A DNA stretch of 64,000 nt from Mercurialis annua (taxonomy: Eukaryota; Streptophyta; Magnoliopsida; Malpighiales; Euphorbiaceae). This document shows positions 1 to 9,946 of the stretch, piece after piece. Below the pieces are notes generated by a model that saw nothing but the letters and a program-made list of their open reading frames with translations, was not told the origin of the DNA and ran no database searches. Positions within the stretch are counted from its first letter, which is position 1. Every line of letters starts with the position of its first letter. Both the position numbers and the translations under genes were made by a program. Where the stretch lies: NCBI RefSeq assembly GCF_937616625.2, contig NC_065571.1:46733651-46797650 (forward strand). The letters run 5' to 3'.

Positions 1-3000
1 GTAGAAGGGCACTGTTCAGAACTCAGTCTAAAATGATTAGCAAGGGGGCAGCTAACCGCTTTAGCGTTATCCATGTTGAACCTTTGAAGTACTTTCTGAA
101 TGTACTTCTCCTGTGATAACCATAGCTTCTTGGAGCCTCTATCTCTGGTTATCTTCATGCCTAGAATTTGCCTTGCCGAGCCCAAGTCTTTCATTGCAAA
201 AGACTTGCTCAACTGCTTTTTCAAGTTGTTGATTCTTGAAGTATTCTGGCCAACGATCAACATGTCATCCACATAGAGCAGAAGTATAATAAAATCCTCA
301 TCAGAGAATTTCTGCACGAAGACACAATGGTCTGAAGTAGTCTTCTTGTACCCTTGCTCCCCCATAACAGACTCAAACTTCTTGTACCATTGTCTCGGCG
401 CTTGTTTTAAGCCATATAGACTTTTCTTCAACTTGCAGACGTACTGCTCTTTCCCCTTTTCTTCGAAACCCTCTGGCTGCTCCATGTATATCTCTTCCTC
501 CAAATCACCATGAAGGAAGGCAGTCTTTACATCCATCTGCTCGATCTCCAGGTCGAGGCTTGCTGCTAACCCTAGCACTGTACGAATGGATGTCATTTTC
601 ACCACTGGTGAAAAAATCTCATCAAAGTCAATTCCCTTTCTTTGGCCGAATCCCTTGACAACTAGTCTAGCTTTGAAACGTGGTTGGAGACCGTGTTCCT
701 CATTCTTTATCCTGAACACCCACTTGTTCTTCAAAGCTCTCTTGCCTTTAGGCAACTTCACCAGCTTAAAAGTATTATTATCATGCAAGGATTTCATCTC
801 ATCTTGCATGGCTTCAATCCATTTCTGCTTGTGTTCATCATCCATAGCTTCTTCAAAGCTCTCAGGTTCTCCCCCGTCAGTTAATAACACATACTGATCT
901 TCTGGGTATCTGGTAGATTGTTGTCGAACTCTATCAGATCTCCGCAGAACTGGAGAATCCACATCTGCTGGTGGTTGATGATGAGCACCATAGTCATCAG
1001 CATTACCTGGTTCATAATCAATGGGAGCATCTTGACCACCTATCTCCGGTTGGTCGCCTTCTTCATCTCCAACACGTCTATGAACCGTTGTTGGAGGAAT
1101 CAATTCCAAGCCTGTTGAATCTCCATTGGATCCCTCAGAAACATTCTGAGCCTTTTTAATATCCTCAATGGTCTGACTTTCAACAAACACGGCATCACGG
1201 CTTCTGATAAGCCTCTTATGGACTGAATCATAAAATCTATAGCCAAATTGATCTTGACCATAGCCCACAAACACGCACTCTCGTGTCTTAGCATCAAGTT
1301 TGGACCTCTCGTCTTTGGGAATATGCACAAATGCTTTGCACCCAAACACCCGCAGATGACCATAGGAAACTTCTTTTCCCGTCCACACTCTCTCTGGAGT
1401 ATCAGACTGTAGAGGGATGCACGTTGAAAGGTTGAGCACATAAACTGCTGTCAGTAGGGCTTCACCCCAGAACATCTTAGGCAACTTTGCATGTGAGAGT
1501 AAACATCTAACTCTCTCCATCAAAGTCCTGTTCATCCTCTCAGCCAAACCATTCAACTGCGGCGTCTTAGGAGGTGTTGTTTGATGCCGAATACCATTAT
1601 TTTTGCAATAAGCATCAAATGGTCCAATGTACTCTCCACCATTGTCTGTTCGAATGCACTTCAGCTTCTTGCCGGTCTGTCTCTCCACCAGAGTTAAAAA
1701 TTGCTTGAAAACTTCTAACACCTGGTCCTTCGTTTTCAAAAGGTACACCCATGTCTTCCTTGAATGATCATCAATGAAAGTCACAAAGTATTGAGCACCA
1801 CCAAGTGACTTTGGCATTGGTCCACACAAATCTGAGTGAATCAGATCTAAAACATTCTTCATTCGAGAAGGAGGGGAACTTTTGAAAGAAACTCTGTTTT
1901 GCTTCCCTGCCAAACAATCAGTACATTTCTCTAGATGGACTCGATCCAATCCATGCAACATATTTCTTTTGGCCAATATCGACATTCCTTTCTCACTCAT
2001 GTGACCGAGTCGTCTATGCCACAACTCAACTATATCATCATTCTCCACTGTATTGACATCGTCATGGGAGAGCTTCGCCTGCATCATGTATAGTTTTGAA
2101 TGTCGTTTTCCCCTGGCCACCACCAATGAACCTTTGGTAAGCTTCCATTGGCCATTGAAGAAGGTGCTGCAAAAACCTTCATCATCCAGATTTCCTGCCG
2201 AAATTAAATTCAGGCGCATATCTGGGACATGCCTGACATCCTTCAGGACTAATTGCGTACCATTCTCTGTTTCTAGAGAGACGTCACCTTTGCCTACGAC
2301 TTTTGCAAAGTTCTCATTTCCCATTCTTACAGTGCCAAAATCGCCTGATGTGTAAGATGAGAAGAATTCCCTTCGAGATGAAGCATGAATGGTAGCTCCA
2401 GTGTCAATCACCCAACTCGTCTCGTGGATTGCAAGATTGACAATATCTTCATCATGGACTACGTTGAACTCCCCGACAACATTTGCTTGTTCATCATCAC
2501 TGCTGTCATTTTTCCTCACATCTTTGCCTTTGTTCTTTTCTTGGTCTTGCTTCAACTTTCGACAGAACATTTTGATGTGGCCCTTCTTCTTGCAGTAATG
2601 GCACTCAGTATTGGCATATTTGTTTGACTTTCCTCTGCTTTTGTGTCTGGTTTTTGAACCCCTAGCTTCACTCCTCCCTCTAGATTCTGCAACAAAAACA
2701 TCTGACTGTGATGAAGAAGAACCTTGTGATCTTCGTCTACTCTCTTCATTCAGGATGCCACTTTTAACAGCTTCCATATTGACTACTCCATTTGGTGCAG
2801 AATTTGTTAGTGAAATCTTCAAAGTCTCCCAAGACTCTGGTAGAGAGGCAAGCACGAGGAGAGCGAGCACCTCATCGTCAAACTTTATGCTCATACTTGA
2901 TAACTGATCCACAATCCCTTGAATTGCATTCAGGTGATCAGCTATAGAAGTCCCTTCTCGATATTTTATCTGAATTAATTTTGTCAGATAAAATAGTTTG

Positions 3001-3290
3001 TTGTTGCCGGTTTTCGACGCGTACAGCTCCTCAAGCTTCTTCCATAATGTCTGAGCATGAGTTTCATTACAAATGTGGTTGTACACATTATCCTCGACGA
3101 ACTGTCGAATGTAACCACACACCTGCTCATGCTCGAATGCCCATTCTTCATCCGTTTTTCCTTCGGGTTTATTCGTTGAAAACACCGGTAAATGCAGTTT
3201 CGTCACAAATAGGAGATCCTTCATCTTGTTTCTCCATATGTGGTAATTTGTGCCATTTAAACTGACCATCTTGCCAGTCTTTGCCTCCAT
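1..3290 (-). CDS. copia Gag-Pol polyprotein, 3' part outside window
   Basis: Polyprotein of a copia element: Gag, aspartic protease, integrase, then reverse transcriptase. Read from ATG at 3290-3288, the frame stays open for about 1,096 codons to the window edge by my reading. Recognisable parts in order are a CCHC zinc knuckle (CHYCKKKGHIKMFC, about 2600-2560), protease VIDTGA (about 2430), the integrase HHCC region (HRRLGHM) followed by DDE-type segments including FIDDHSRKTW and TDNGGEY, and RT with DVKTAFLHGDLEEEIY and YVDDMLI. Domain order GAG-PR-IN-RT is diagnostic of Ty1/copia, and the sequence most resembles the tobacco Tnt1 group. RNase H would lie beyond the edge. The open frame suggests a young, possibly competent copy. 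The short ORFs in other frames here are shadows. Confidence 0.9.
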   Translation of the reverse strand, partial: MEAKTGKMVSLNGTNYHIWRNKMKDLLFVTKLHLPVFSTNKPEGKTDEEWAFEHEQVCGYIRQFVEDNVYNHICNETHAQTLWKKLEELYASKTGNNKLFYLTKLIQIKYREGTSIADHLNAIQGIVDQLSSMSIKFDDEVLALLVLASLPESWETLKISLTNSAPNGVVNMEAVKSGILNEESRRRSQGSSSSQSDVFVAESRGRSEARGSKTRHKSRGKSNKYANTECHYCKKKGHIKMFCRKLKQDQEKNKGKDVRKNDSSDDEQANVVGEFNVVHDEDIVNLAIHETSWVIDTGATIHASSRREFFSSYTSGDFGTVRMGNENFAKVVGKGDVSLETENGTQLVLKDVRHVPDMRLNLISAGNLDDEGFCSTFFNGQWKLTKGSLVVARGKRHSKLYMMQAKLSHDDVNTVENDDIVELWHRRLGHMSEKGMSILAKRNMLHGLDRVHLEKCTDCLAGKQNRVSFKSSPPSRMKNVLDLIHSDLCGPMPKSLGGAQYFVTFIDDHSRKTWVYLLKTKDQVLEVFKQFLTLVERQTGKKLKCIRTDNGGEYIGPFDAYCKNNGIRHQTTPPKTPQLNGLAERMNRTLMERVRCLLSHAKLPKMFWGEALLTAVYVLNLSTCIPLQSDTPERVWTGKEVSYGHLRVFGCKAFVHIPKDERSKLDAKTRECVFVGYGQDQFGYRFYDSVHKRLIRSRDAVFVESQTIEDIKKAQNVSEGSNGDSTGLELIPPTTVHRRVGDEEGDQPEIGGQDAPIDYEPGNADDYGAHHQPPADVDSPVLRRSDRVRQQSTRYPEDQYVLLTDGGEPESFEEAMDDEHKQKWIEAMQDEMKSLHDNNTFKLVKLPKGKRALKNKWVFRIKNEEHGLQPRFKARLVVKGFGQRKGIDFDEIFSPVVKMTSIRTVLGLAASLDLEIEQMDVKTAFLHGDLEEEIYMEQPEGFEEKGKEQYVCKLKKSLYGLKQAPRQWYKKFESVMGEQGYKKTTSDHCVFVQKFSDEDFIILLLYVDDMLIVGQNTSRINNLKKQLSKSFAMKDLGSARQILGMKITRDRGSKKLWLSQEKYIQKVLQRFNMDNAKAVSCPLANHFRLSSEQCPS

Positions 3291-3422
3291 ATTTTCGACA
3301 AGTGCCCAGTACTATAAATATATCTAATTTATTTTCTGATGTGGAGGATCCACTATCTAGTGTCAACCACAGAGCATACGATAAATAGATATATAAAAAC
3401 TCAAACCGGCTCCGATACCAGT

Positions 3423-4059
3423 TGTTGGGCGGCACAGCGGAAATTCAATTAATTATGCTAGTGAATAACGTATTGTGCTAATAATTATACCGGAAAAATT
3501 CCCAGGACAGATTGGAGGGTCACGAGCGGACCACTTAAGTACCAACCTCCTAGACAGAATTTAACACGATATAACTTACTTCACAATAGGAAATTCCAAC
3601 TAGCCTAATCGTTAGCGTCGAAAATAAATCAAGAATGGCAGAAACAAAATGATAAATGACACCGAGAATTTTTAACGTGGTTCACCCAAAAAGCTGGATT
3701 ACGTCCACGGGACAAAGTCCGAATAATTCTTCCACTATCTAAATAGCAGGCATACAAAGAGAGTAATTTTACAGAGAGATCTCACCAAAATAATGACACT
3801 CAAGTGTTTCCCACACACCCATAAACTCACTATTTTTATCTCTCAATTCTCTCACCCTTCACCCTTTAGAGAAAACGTTTCTCTAGCTCGCCTATTAGCT
3901 CGAAGCTAATACTCTCACTCACAAATGCTTGTGAATTTTGGTGATATGAAACCTTATGCTCCTCCTTGCTATTTATAGGCAAGGAGGGGAGTAGCCTCCA
4001 AGTAATTACTTTTTTTTTTTAACTAAATGTGGGCCCACATGTGGAGGGACCCACCAACA
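3423..4059 (-). repeat. 5' LTR of the left-edge copia element
   Basis: A 637-bp LTR bounded by TGTTGG and CCAACA. Its inner end abuts the PBS at 3409-3420. The outer boundary at 4059 is supported by the flanking sequence from 4060 reappearing at 4476. An alternative outer end at 4071 (also ...CCAACA) is less likely because the repeated host sequence already covers it. Confidence 0.85.
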
Positions 4060-4195
4060 TTAACACCAACAAAAGTAACGTTTTCTTAGAGTTAAATGAG
4101 TTTGAAGAGTACACATGTCTAAAATATATAGTGCCACTTGTCGGAATTGTGTTAGAAGTTAATTGGGAGCTCAGGATTATAATATAGTATAGATT
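4058..4195 (+). repeat. 138-bp direct repeat, copy 1 (abuts LTR)
   Basis: This segment is identical to 4474-4611 over 138 bases and offset by 416 bp. Copy 1 starts exactly where the copia LTR ends; copy 2 lies before the first visible SGR2 exon. The 278 bp between copies (4196-4473) has no ORF or recognised repeat. The likeliest explanation is a 416-bp tandem duplication in an SGR2 intron, with the retrotransposon inserted at or near the edge of one copy. Confidence 0.9.
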
Positions 4196-4473
4196 TCGAA
4201 TATTGAAAATTAAGTCTTACCTGTGTTGCCGAGCTGCAGATTTTTTGATCCGAGATTTTGGTTTGCCAGAATTTGGTTGTTGAAGCTTAGTTTTATGGAA
4301 AATCGGACCTGAATGTAGGAAGTCTTTAGATGTTAAATACTGCTGCAAATGTTGAAATCGATTTCACTAAAATAGATTAAATGCCGTGCCGGGTAATGTC
4401 TATTTCATAATAGAGATCAATTTGCGGAAGAAGCTTTAACGGTTCGTAGTTTGCTAATGGAGTTTTACATCGG

Positions 4474-4611
4474 CATTAACACCAACAAAAGTAACGTTTT
4501 CTTAGAGTTAAATGAGTTTGAAGAGTACACATGTCTAAAATATATAGTGCCACTTGTCGGAATTGTGTTAGAAGTTAATTGGGAGCTCAGGATTATAATA
4601 TAGTATAGATT
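4474..4611 (+). repeat. 138-bp direct repeat, copy 2
   Basis: Second copy of the repeat at 4058-4195, lying in the presumed SGR2 intron 222 bp upstream of the first visible exon. Sequence diverges immediately after 4611 (AGGATTG versus TCGAATA after copy 1). Confidence 0.9.
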
Positions 4612-4833
4612 AGGATTGTTGCACAAAGAGCTTTGCTGAACTCTTAATGACATTTAGCATGACAATATCTCAGTAGACCTGAATGTAGTTTATTTATATC
4701 CTCCTCTTCCCTCCTACCATGCACATAGGAATTGTTGACATTTTTCATGGGTGCATTTTGTGTATGCTTTGCTTTCTTAGTTAGGCAGTCTATGTTCAAT
4801 ACGGAAAACATAAATTTTTTGATTTTCATACAG

Positions 4834-7800
4834 AGTAGAACCACTTGTCTGCAAGGAGTACATCAACAAACGGCCTGTCATCATCCCTTACCACAAGGGC
4901 GGAAAGAGATTGCACATTGGGTTCCAGGTAGGGCTTTTATTTTTGAAGTTAAAAATCATTGATTAACTGGCCTTTTTCCTGGTATTTCTTTTTTCCTCTT
5001 TGATGTACTTATACATTATTCTCCAGGAATTCAGAGAAGATTTGGCTGCTCGTTCTCAGGCCATGATGGATCGCCTAAATTTTGTTAAAGTAGGTTCTGT
5101 CAGACTTAACAGTTTTTACTCGTTTCAAAGTCTTTTTATGCAAGAATCAATCGATTGTTTTCCATTGTAATTTTGATTTAGACACTATATGAAGAGTATT
5201 TATGAGCATGTACAGTCACTGATTTTAATTTGTTCTTGGTCTGTTATATTTGATAAATTGAATTGACTTAATGAGTCAGTGAATGCTGGAGTTTCTAATC
5301 CGACATCAATGATATGTGGTTTAAATTTCTTCTTTAATAACAGATTAAAGTTCTTACAGTTTGCCAATCAAGAAGTATGGATAGTCTAGAAGGTAATATA
5401 ATTTATTCTTTGCACTTGTCACTTTCCTTTGAATTTTTTTTTGTGCAATCTGTCTTTTGTTCTATCTGCCTAAATCACTTTTCTCCCCCTTAAATGCCCT
5501 GCTAAAATAATGCAAACAATTTCTTTTATTTTAGAGGGAGCAGAAGACGCCGAAGATAAAAAAGAGAGGACATATGGCTCTTTAATGATAGAAAGATTAA
5601 CTGGAAGTGAAGAAGGACGGATTGATCACATGCTTCAAGTATGTTTATACTTTCTATGACAGTGTTAAAAGCTTTTGACTCCCATCAATTATTAATTTGT
5701 TTTGCATTTGTATAAATTTCACTGATGCCTCTATCTTGCAAATGATTAATGCATGATTGTTGTAAGCATTGGGACTTTCCAAAACCTCCTTAGAAGTGTG
5801 GGAGTAACCATCACATTTCTCATTGTACCTTATAGTAGTCTTTTATGACAATTTGCATATCTTCCCTTGACTAATACCAGACATAAAAATCTATCAAAGG
5901 GGAGGGGGCAACTGGTTTCTGTTTTTTTCTTGCTGTTGGTTAGGCTATTGGTTTCCATGTAGTAACCTTTGGGTTTGCTCGAAACCTAATTTCTGCTATG
6001 CCCTTCACCACTAGTGGGGTTCGGAGATGCGTTAAGTAATCTTCCTTAGCATGAAAATGTAATAGGCTCAAACCCATAGTTGGAATTAACATGGATGAAA
6101 ACCAGCTATTTTGAGTTTCTAGAATAGAGTAGGATGGTCGGATCTCATGGTGATTGGATACTCGTGCTGTTATTTGTGCTTCTTGAAGCTGTTATTTGTA
6201 ATTCTTGAAGCTGTTATTCATAGCAACATTTGTAAAACAAACAGATACCTATGTGATAATCCATGAGTAGTGGCAACCTATTTTAGCAGCAGGAGTGGCT
6301 CCATATTCCCATTAGATTGGATTTCAGTTTGTGCTTCCACGGACTGGATTGAGAGGGTTCCGGTAGTGAAATTTTATTTTAGTTCTTATACTTCTAGCAA
6401 ATAACAGAATATAGTAACTAGTAAAATTTAATGAACCCAAAGTGATCGCATATTCAATTCTACTACTGTTTGGTTGGTGTGTGTTTTTCCGATTGGGGTT
6501 TAAACAATGACATTTCTGTCGCATGTTGTGATTTGAATTTTATCAAATTATAACTGCTTGTTCTTCTAAAATAACATACATTTAATAAAAAAACTGGTGC
6601 CAATCAATGCAAGCAATTTTTGTAAGGAAACGCCCATTGCAATTTTGTAGAAACCATGTTTCTGAGTTTGTAAGGAGTGTAATATGGATTGGTCCGTCTG
6701 AACTGGGGAAGGATGAAACATCTGAAAACGAGAAATTGGTTTTGTCTTTCATGAACTTGCAAGTCGCATCTGCCTTTTCTGCAACACATTCTTGGATTTT
6801 TAAACCTTGCAGGAAGCATAAGTTAGTGTCTAATGCGGCAACCTCAAATTAAAAGCCATGCTCAAATGTATTTGAAACAATGACCGATAATGATTGAAAG
6901 TTTATCTTAGGACATCTGCTTATCCCTTCATTTTTATGGGTTTGTCTGGCTGCCTTACCTATAAGACTTAGTTTTCCTACAATTGTGAATTGCATCTCAT
7001 ATTGCTGATTTCGCCCTAATGTAATTTTGTTCTTACTGTGCAGGATAAGACATTTGAACATCCTTATCTACAAGCTCTTGGATCACACACGTAAGTGCTA
7101 TTAAACATCTAATCTGGATATTTATTCTCGTTGTTCTCTTTGAATAACATAAATGTCATTATCTCATGAAGCTTTTGATGCATGTTCGAGACTCCGAGTA
7201 AAATATAGGACATTAATATTATACAACCACCTGGATAAGAAAATTTGGGATTAGTTTTATTGATTTTGACTTGTCTTGGGAAATCCTGTGATTAAGTGTT
7301 TTTTTTTTTTGTTACAGGGTGTTTTAATGTTCACAAGTTAAATTTCTTTCTAGGGATTTAGTCTATGATATTTTTTCATGGGGATGAACACTATTTAACC
7401 TAACATCTGAAAGCGACAATGGGTTTCCAGAGTTGCTTCATATAGTTTAGTAATTATTTTCTCATAGGAATTTGAAAAGATGCGTGCTCCGTAAATATGA
7501 TTTATCTGTCTGTCACACCATTTTTATGCTGTCTCAGTTCTTTGTCTTCTTGCTGTATTTTTACAGTGCTGCAACTTCTTCAAACTTGATCCATTACCGT
7601 ATTTCCTACATTTTTCTTCTAAATGTTACGATATATGCCAAATTTATAGAACCACATGCTTTGTGAGCATAACATTACAAACCGATGAAATGTAAATTTT
7701 GGTGTAAGATCTGCTATGGGATGCCTTATGCTCAGTGAATGATGAAGTATTGAGTCACTTAATCAGCAAATTGCCATTTATTATGTCGTTGGCTGTAAGC

Positions 7801-8738
7801 CTGTAACCTCTTTTTTCGTTTTTTCGGCTTTTAACCAGTGACCAATTAAATTTTCTCATAGCATTCTAAACATTTTTTTTGCATGTGCATACTTGCATGA
7901 TCAGATGGGTGTTTTGCTTTTTGCAGCTATAGCTCAGCCCAAACCTGTTTTCTTTTATTAAATATGCGTTATGCATTTTTCATGTTCAATTTAGGCGGGA
8001 TAAACCTGATAAATATTATTTTTCGTGTTTAATGTGGGTTGATCCATTTGTGACCCAAATACTATAAACTCAACTCGGACCAGCTTATTTTTGTGTTATG
8101 TCGTTTGAACAAGCCGTGTTAGAATTTGTCAGCCCCAAGGGGAGGAAAGTAGTTGGTGACAACAATTTTGAGAATAGGGGTGTCGGAAAAGAAATAGATC
8201 TACCGAAACTTATTGTATTTCCTGATAAGATTTGTTATTTCTCGTTTCAATTTGGATCAGTTGGCTGAGTAAGTGTTAATCTCTAAATTAGGATGAACAG
8301 AAAATGCGAAAGTTTTGACTAAGAGATCAAATAGCTTTGAAATCTGTTTTAGTCATTAGACATTATCGTATAACCGGGTAGATTTTAGAAACTCTTAAAA
8401 AGATGCTACTGTTTCTGTTTGTAAGTTAATATCTGCTCCATTTTATGGAGCAATGAAAATGATTCTGTTCGCCTGATCAATGAGATTATTTGGTGCACAG
8501 AAATTACTGGAGGGATGTTGATACTGCACTCTTTATTTTGAAAGACTTGTACAAGGATATACCTGAAGAAGCTGATTTGCCTGGGGGGTCTAGCGAACAA
8601 ACTTCGAAAGATGAGAGTTGTTCCAGAGGATGGTCGGATCAAATGGAAAGCAGAGAGGAGGAACTTCCTCTGACATTCTCTGACAGAATGATGATTAGAA
8701 ACTTCTCAAGGAAAGCTAAGAAGTTTATGAAGACATAG
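4834..8738 (+). CDS. SGR2: SGR2-like DDHD-domain phospholipase A1, 3' exons only
   Basis: C-terminal part of SHOOT GRAVITROPISM 2. In Arabidopsis this is a phosphatidic-acid-preferring phospholipase A1-like protein needed for amyloplast movement and gravity sensing in the vacuolar/endomembrane system. Six exons with GT/AG borders and consistent phases: 4834-4927, 5027-5089, 5344-5392, 5535-5638, 7044-7090 and 8501-8738 (TAG). The peptide starts within the DDHD domain (RVEPLVCKEYINK, then KGGKRLHIGFQ) and ends with a basic tail (FSRKAKKFMKT). The GXSXG lipase exons and the DDHD motif itself are not in the window; no matching exon lies between the copia LTR and 4834. The remaining gene may continue left of the retrotransposon (insertion in an intron) or may be lost. 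The intron before the last exon is 1,410 bp. Confidence 0.9.
6167..6219 (+). repeat. short tandem repeat, 22-bp unit
   Basis: Two full copies and one partial copy of a 22-bp unit beginning CTGTTATTTGT and ending CTTGAAG, inside the 1.4-kb SGR2 intron (5639-7043). No other structure was recognised in that intron. Confidence 0.8.
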
Positions 8739-9149
8739 TCCTCTTCTTGTTGTATGCTGGATTTAGTTGCCACTACTCTGCTTTGATAGTTGTCTATTCG
8801 CAGCTTGAAAGCTGAATTGAAGATTTAGTTATGCGATGGCTGAAATTTAGAAGATTCACCGGGAGGGACCATCATGGCGTTTGTTTCAGCGGGCAGCTTC
8901 TCTTTCTTTCCGTACAGAAAAAGGAAATAGGAAGTTAGGAATCATGAAAAATGGAATTACCTGTTAATTTAGATAGCTTGATTGAGATGTACATATGCTG
9001 CAAAAAGATGGGATAGTTGTACATAATCTGTGCCTTCTAGGTGTGTATTACAGTCAGGTTATAGCTATGCTAGCATCAATTCTAACTTGGTTTGTGTTTT
9101 GCGCAATTCTTGCATTATTCTAATAATTATGGAAAATTTGTACAGATAA

Positions 9150-9330
9150 TTTTTTTTTTTTTGGTCAATGAACCGAATTATATTGCACAGGCTAAAACGC
9201 CAAACACCATTCATACAGACTACACAACTAAGCTGTTACAACCAACAGCTTTTAACATCTGTAACTATACTAAGATTGAGCTTGCTACACACAGCAAACC
9301 TGATCTTGTTTAGGACCTCATTCTCCTTTG
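9150..9330 (-). mobile_element. short non-LTR retroposon (SINE or truncated LINE)
   Basis: A 181-bp insert flanked by an exact 10-bp target-site duplication, GTACAGATAA (9140-9149 and 9331-9340). It begins on the plus strand with a poly-T run, so the retroposon lies on the minus strand with its poly-A tail at the left. The sequence just before the tail (rich in TTCGGTTCATTGACC) resembles plant LINE 3' ends. No ORF. It sits between the SGR2 stop codon and the NLR gene; the rest of 8739-9762 shows only presumed 3' UTR and AT-rich spacer. Confidence 0.75.
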
Positions 9331-9762
9331 GTACAGATAAATTATTGTGGCTAGTTTGGTTCTATTTTTAATTTTGGATGATGTTGGGGATGAGTTTGAC
9401 GCCCATATACATGGATTGTAAAATTAATTCTTTAATTCACAGAATGTCTTATCATATATTAAAATCACATGGTACCGTATCAGCGTTCTGCTGAGATAAT
9501 TAAATTATATAGTTTTGTTTTGTCTCCATTCTATCTAACTCTAGAAAAGAAAAGGAAAATGCACAAGTAAACCAAGACATTTCTTTTGTTGATTTTTGCT
9601 GATAATTGGAGAGGGGGAGCTCTTGTGGGAACCCAGATATTTTAGTTTAATGGAAACTTGTGGATGGATTATACATTAGTTTAATGGAAACTTATTAATT
9701 GGTATAAGTTGATGTAGTCTTATTTGGTGACCTAGAAGTTGTGTTTGTGGTATATTTGAAGC

Positions 9763-9837
9763 GGACCAATCATTTGTAATCAGAACAAAGTCAATGGTGG
9801 GACCAATCATTTGTAATCAGAACAAAAATCAATGGTG
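9763..9837 (+). promoter_or_regulatory. tandem 37/38-bp promoter repeat with W-box-like core upstream of NLR
   Basis: Two adjacent copies (9763-9799 and 9800-9837) of a unit starting GGACCAATCATTTGTAATCA lie 110-184 bp upstream of the NLR start codon. Copy 1 contains AAAGTCAA, which on the minus strand reads TTGACTTT, a W-box core of the kind bound by WRKY defence regulators. In copy 2 the core is changed to AAAATCAA. Regulatory function is inferred from position and motif only. Confidence 0.5.
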
Positions 9838-9946
9838 CATTATTTAGTCGGGGACTTAAGACGCATTTTGGACGTAGATCTGCAGCAAAGAAGACAAGGC
9901 TACGAAATTGATACTGCAAGAGGAGAAATAAGGGAAAAAATTGAAC

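Larger units (their letters stand above)
1..4059 (-). mobile_element. Tnt1-like Ty1/copia LTR retrotransposon, cut by left window edge
   Basis: On the minus strand the order is 5' LTR (3423-4059), primer-binding site (3409-3420), gag-pol start (3290) and RT running off position 1. The LTR starts TGTTGG and ends CCAACA, a 6-bp terminal inverted repeat. Two bases separate it from a PBS complementary to initiator tRNA-Met (TGGTATCGGAGC, one base off the canonical site). The 3' LTR and the left target-site duplication lie outside the window, so TSD and LTR identity cannot be tested. It lies immediately upstream of the 3' exons of SGR2, probably within an intron of that gene. Confidence 0.93.

Noticed and set aside
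1100..1441. 113-codon minus ORF
   Set aside because: Out-of-frame shadow of the copia gag-pol.
4780..4815. Possible SGR2 exon (reads RQSMFNT)
   Set aside because: Resemblance is limited to a few residues, lacks the expected DPVAYR continuation and has no donor site.
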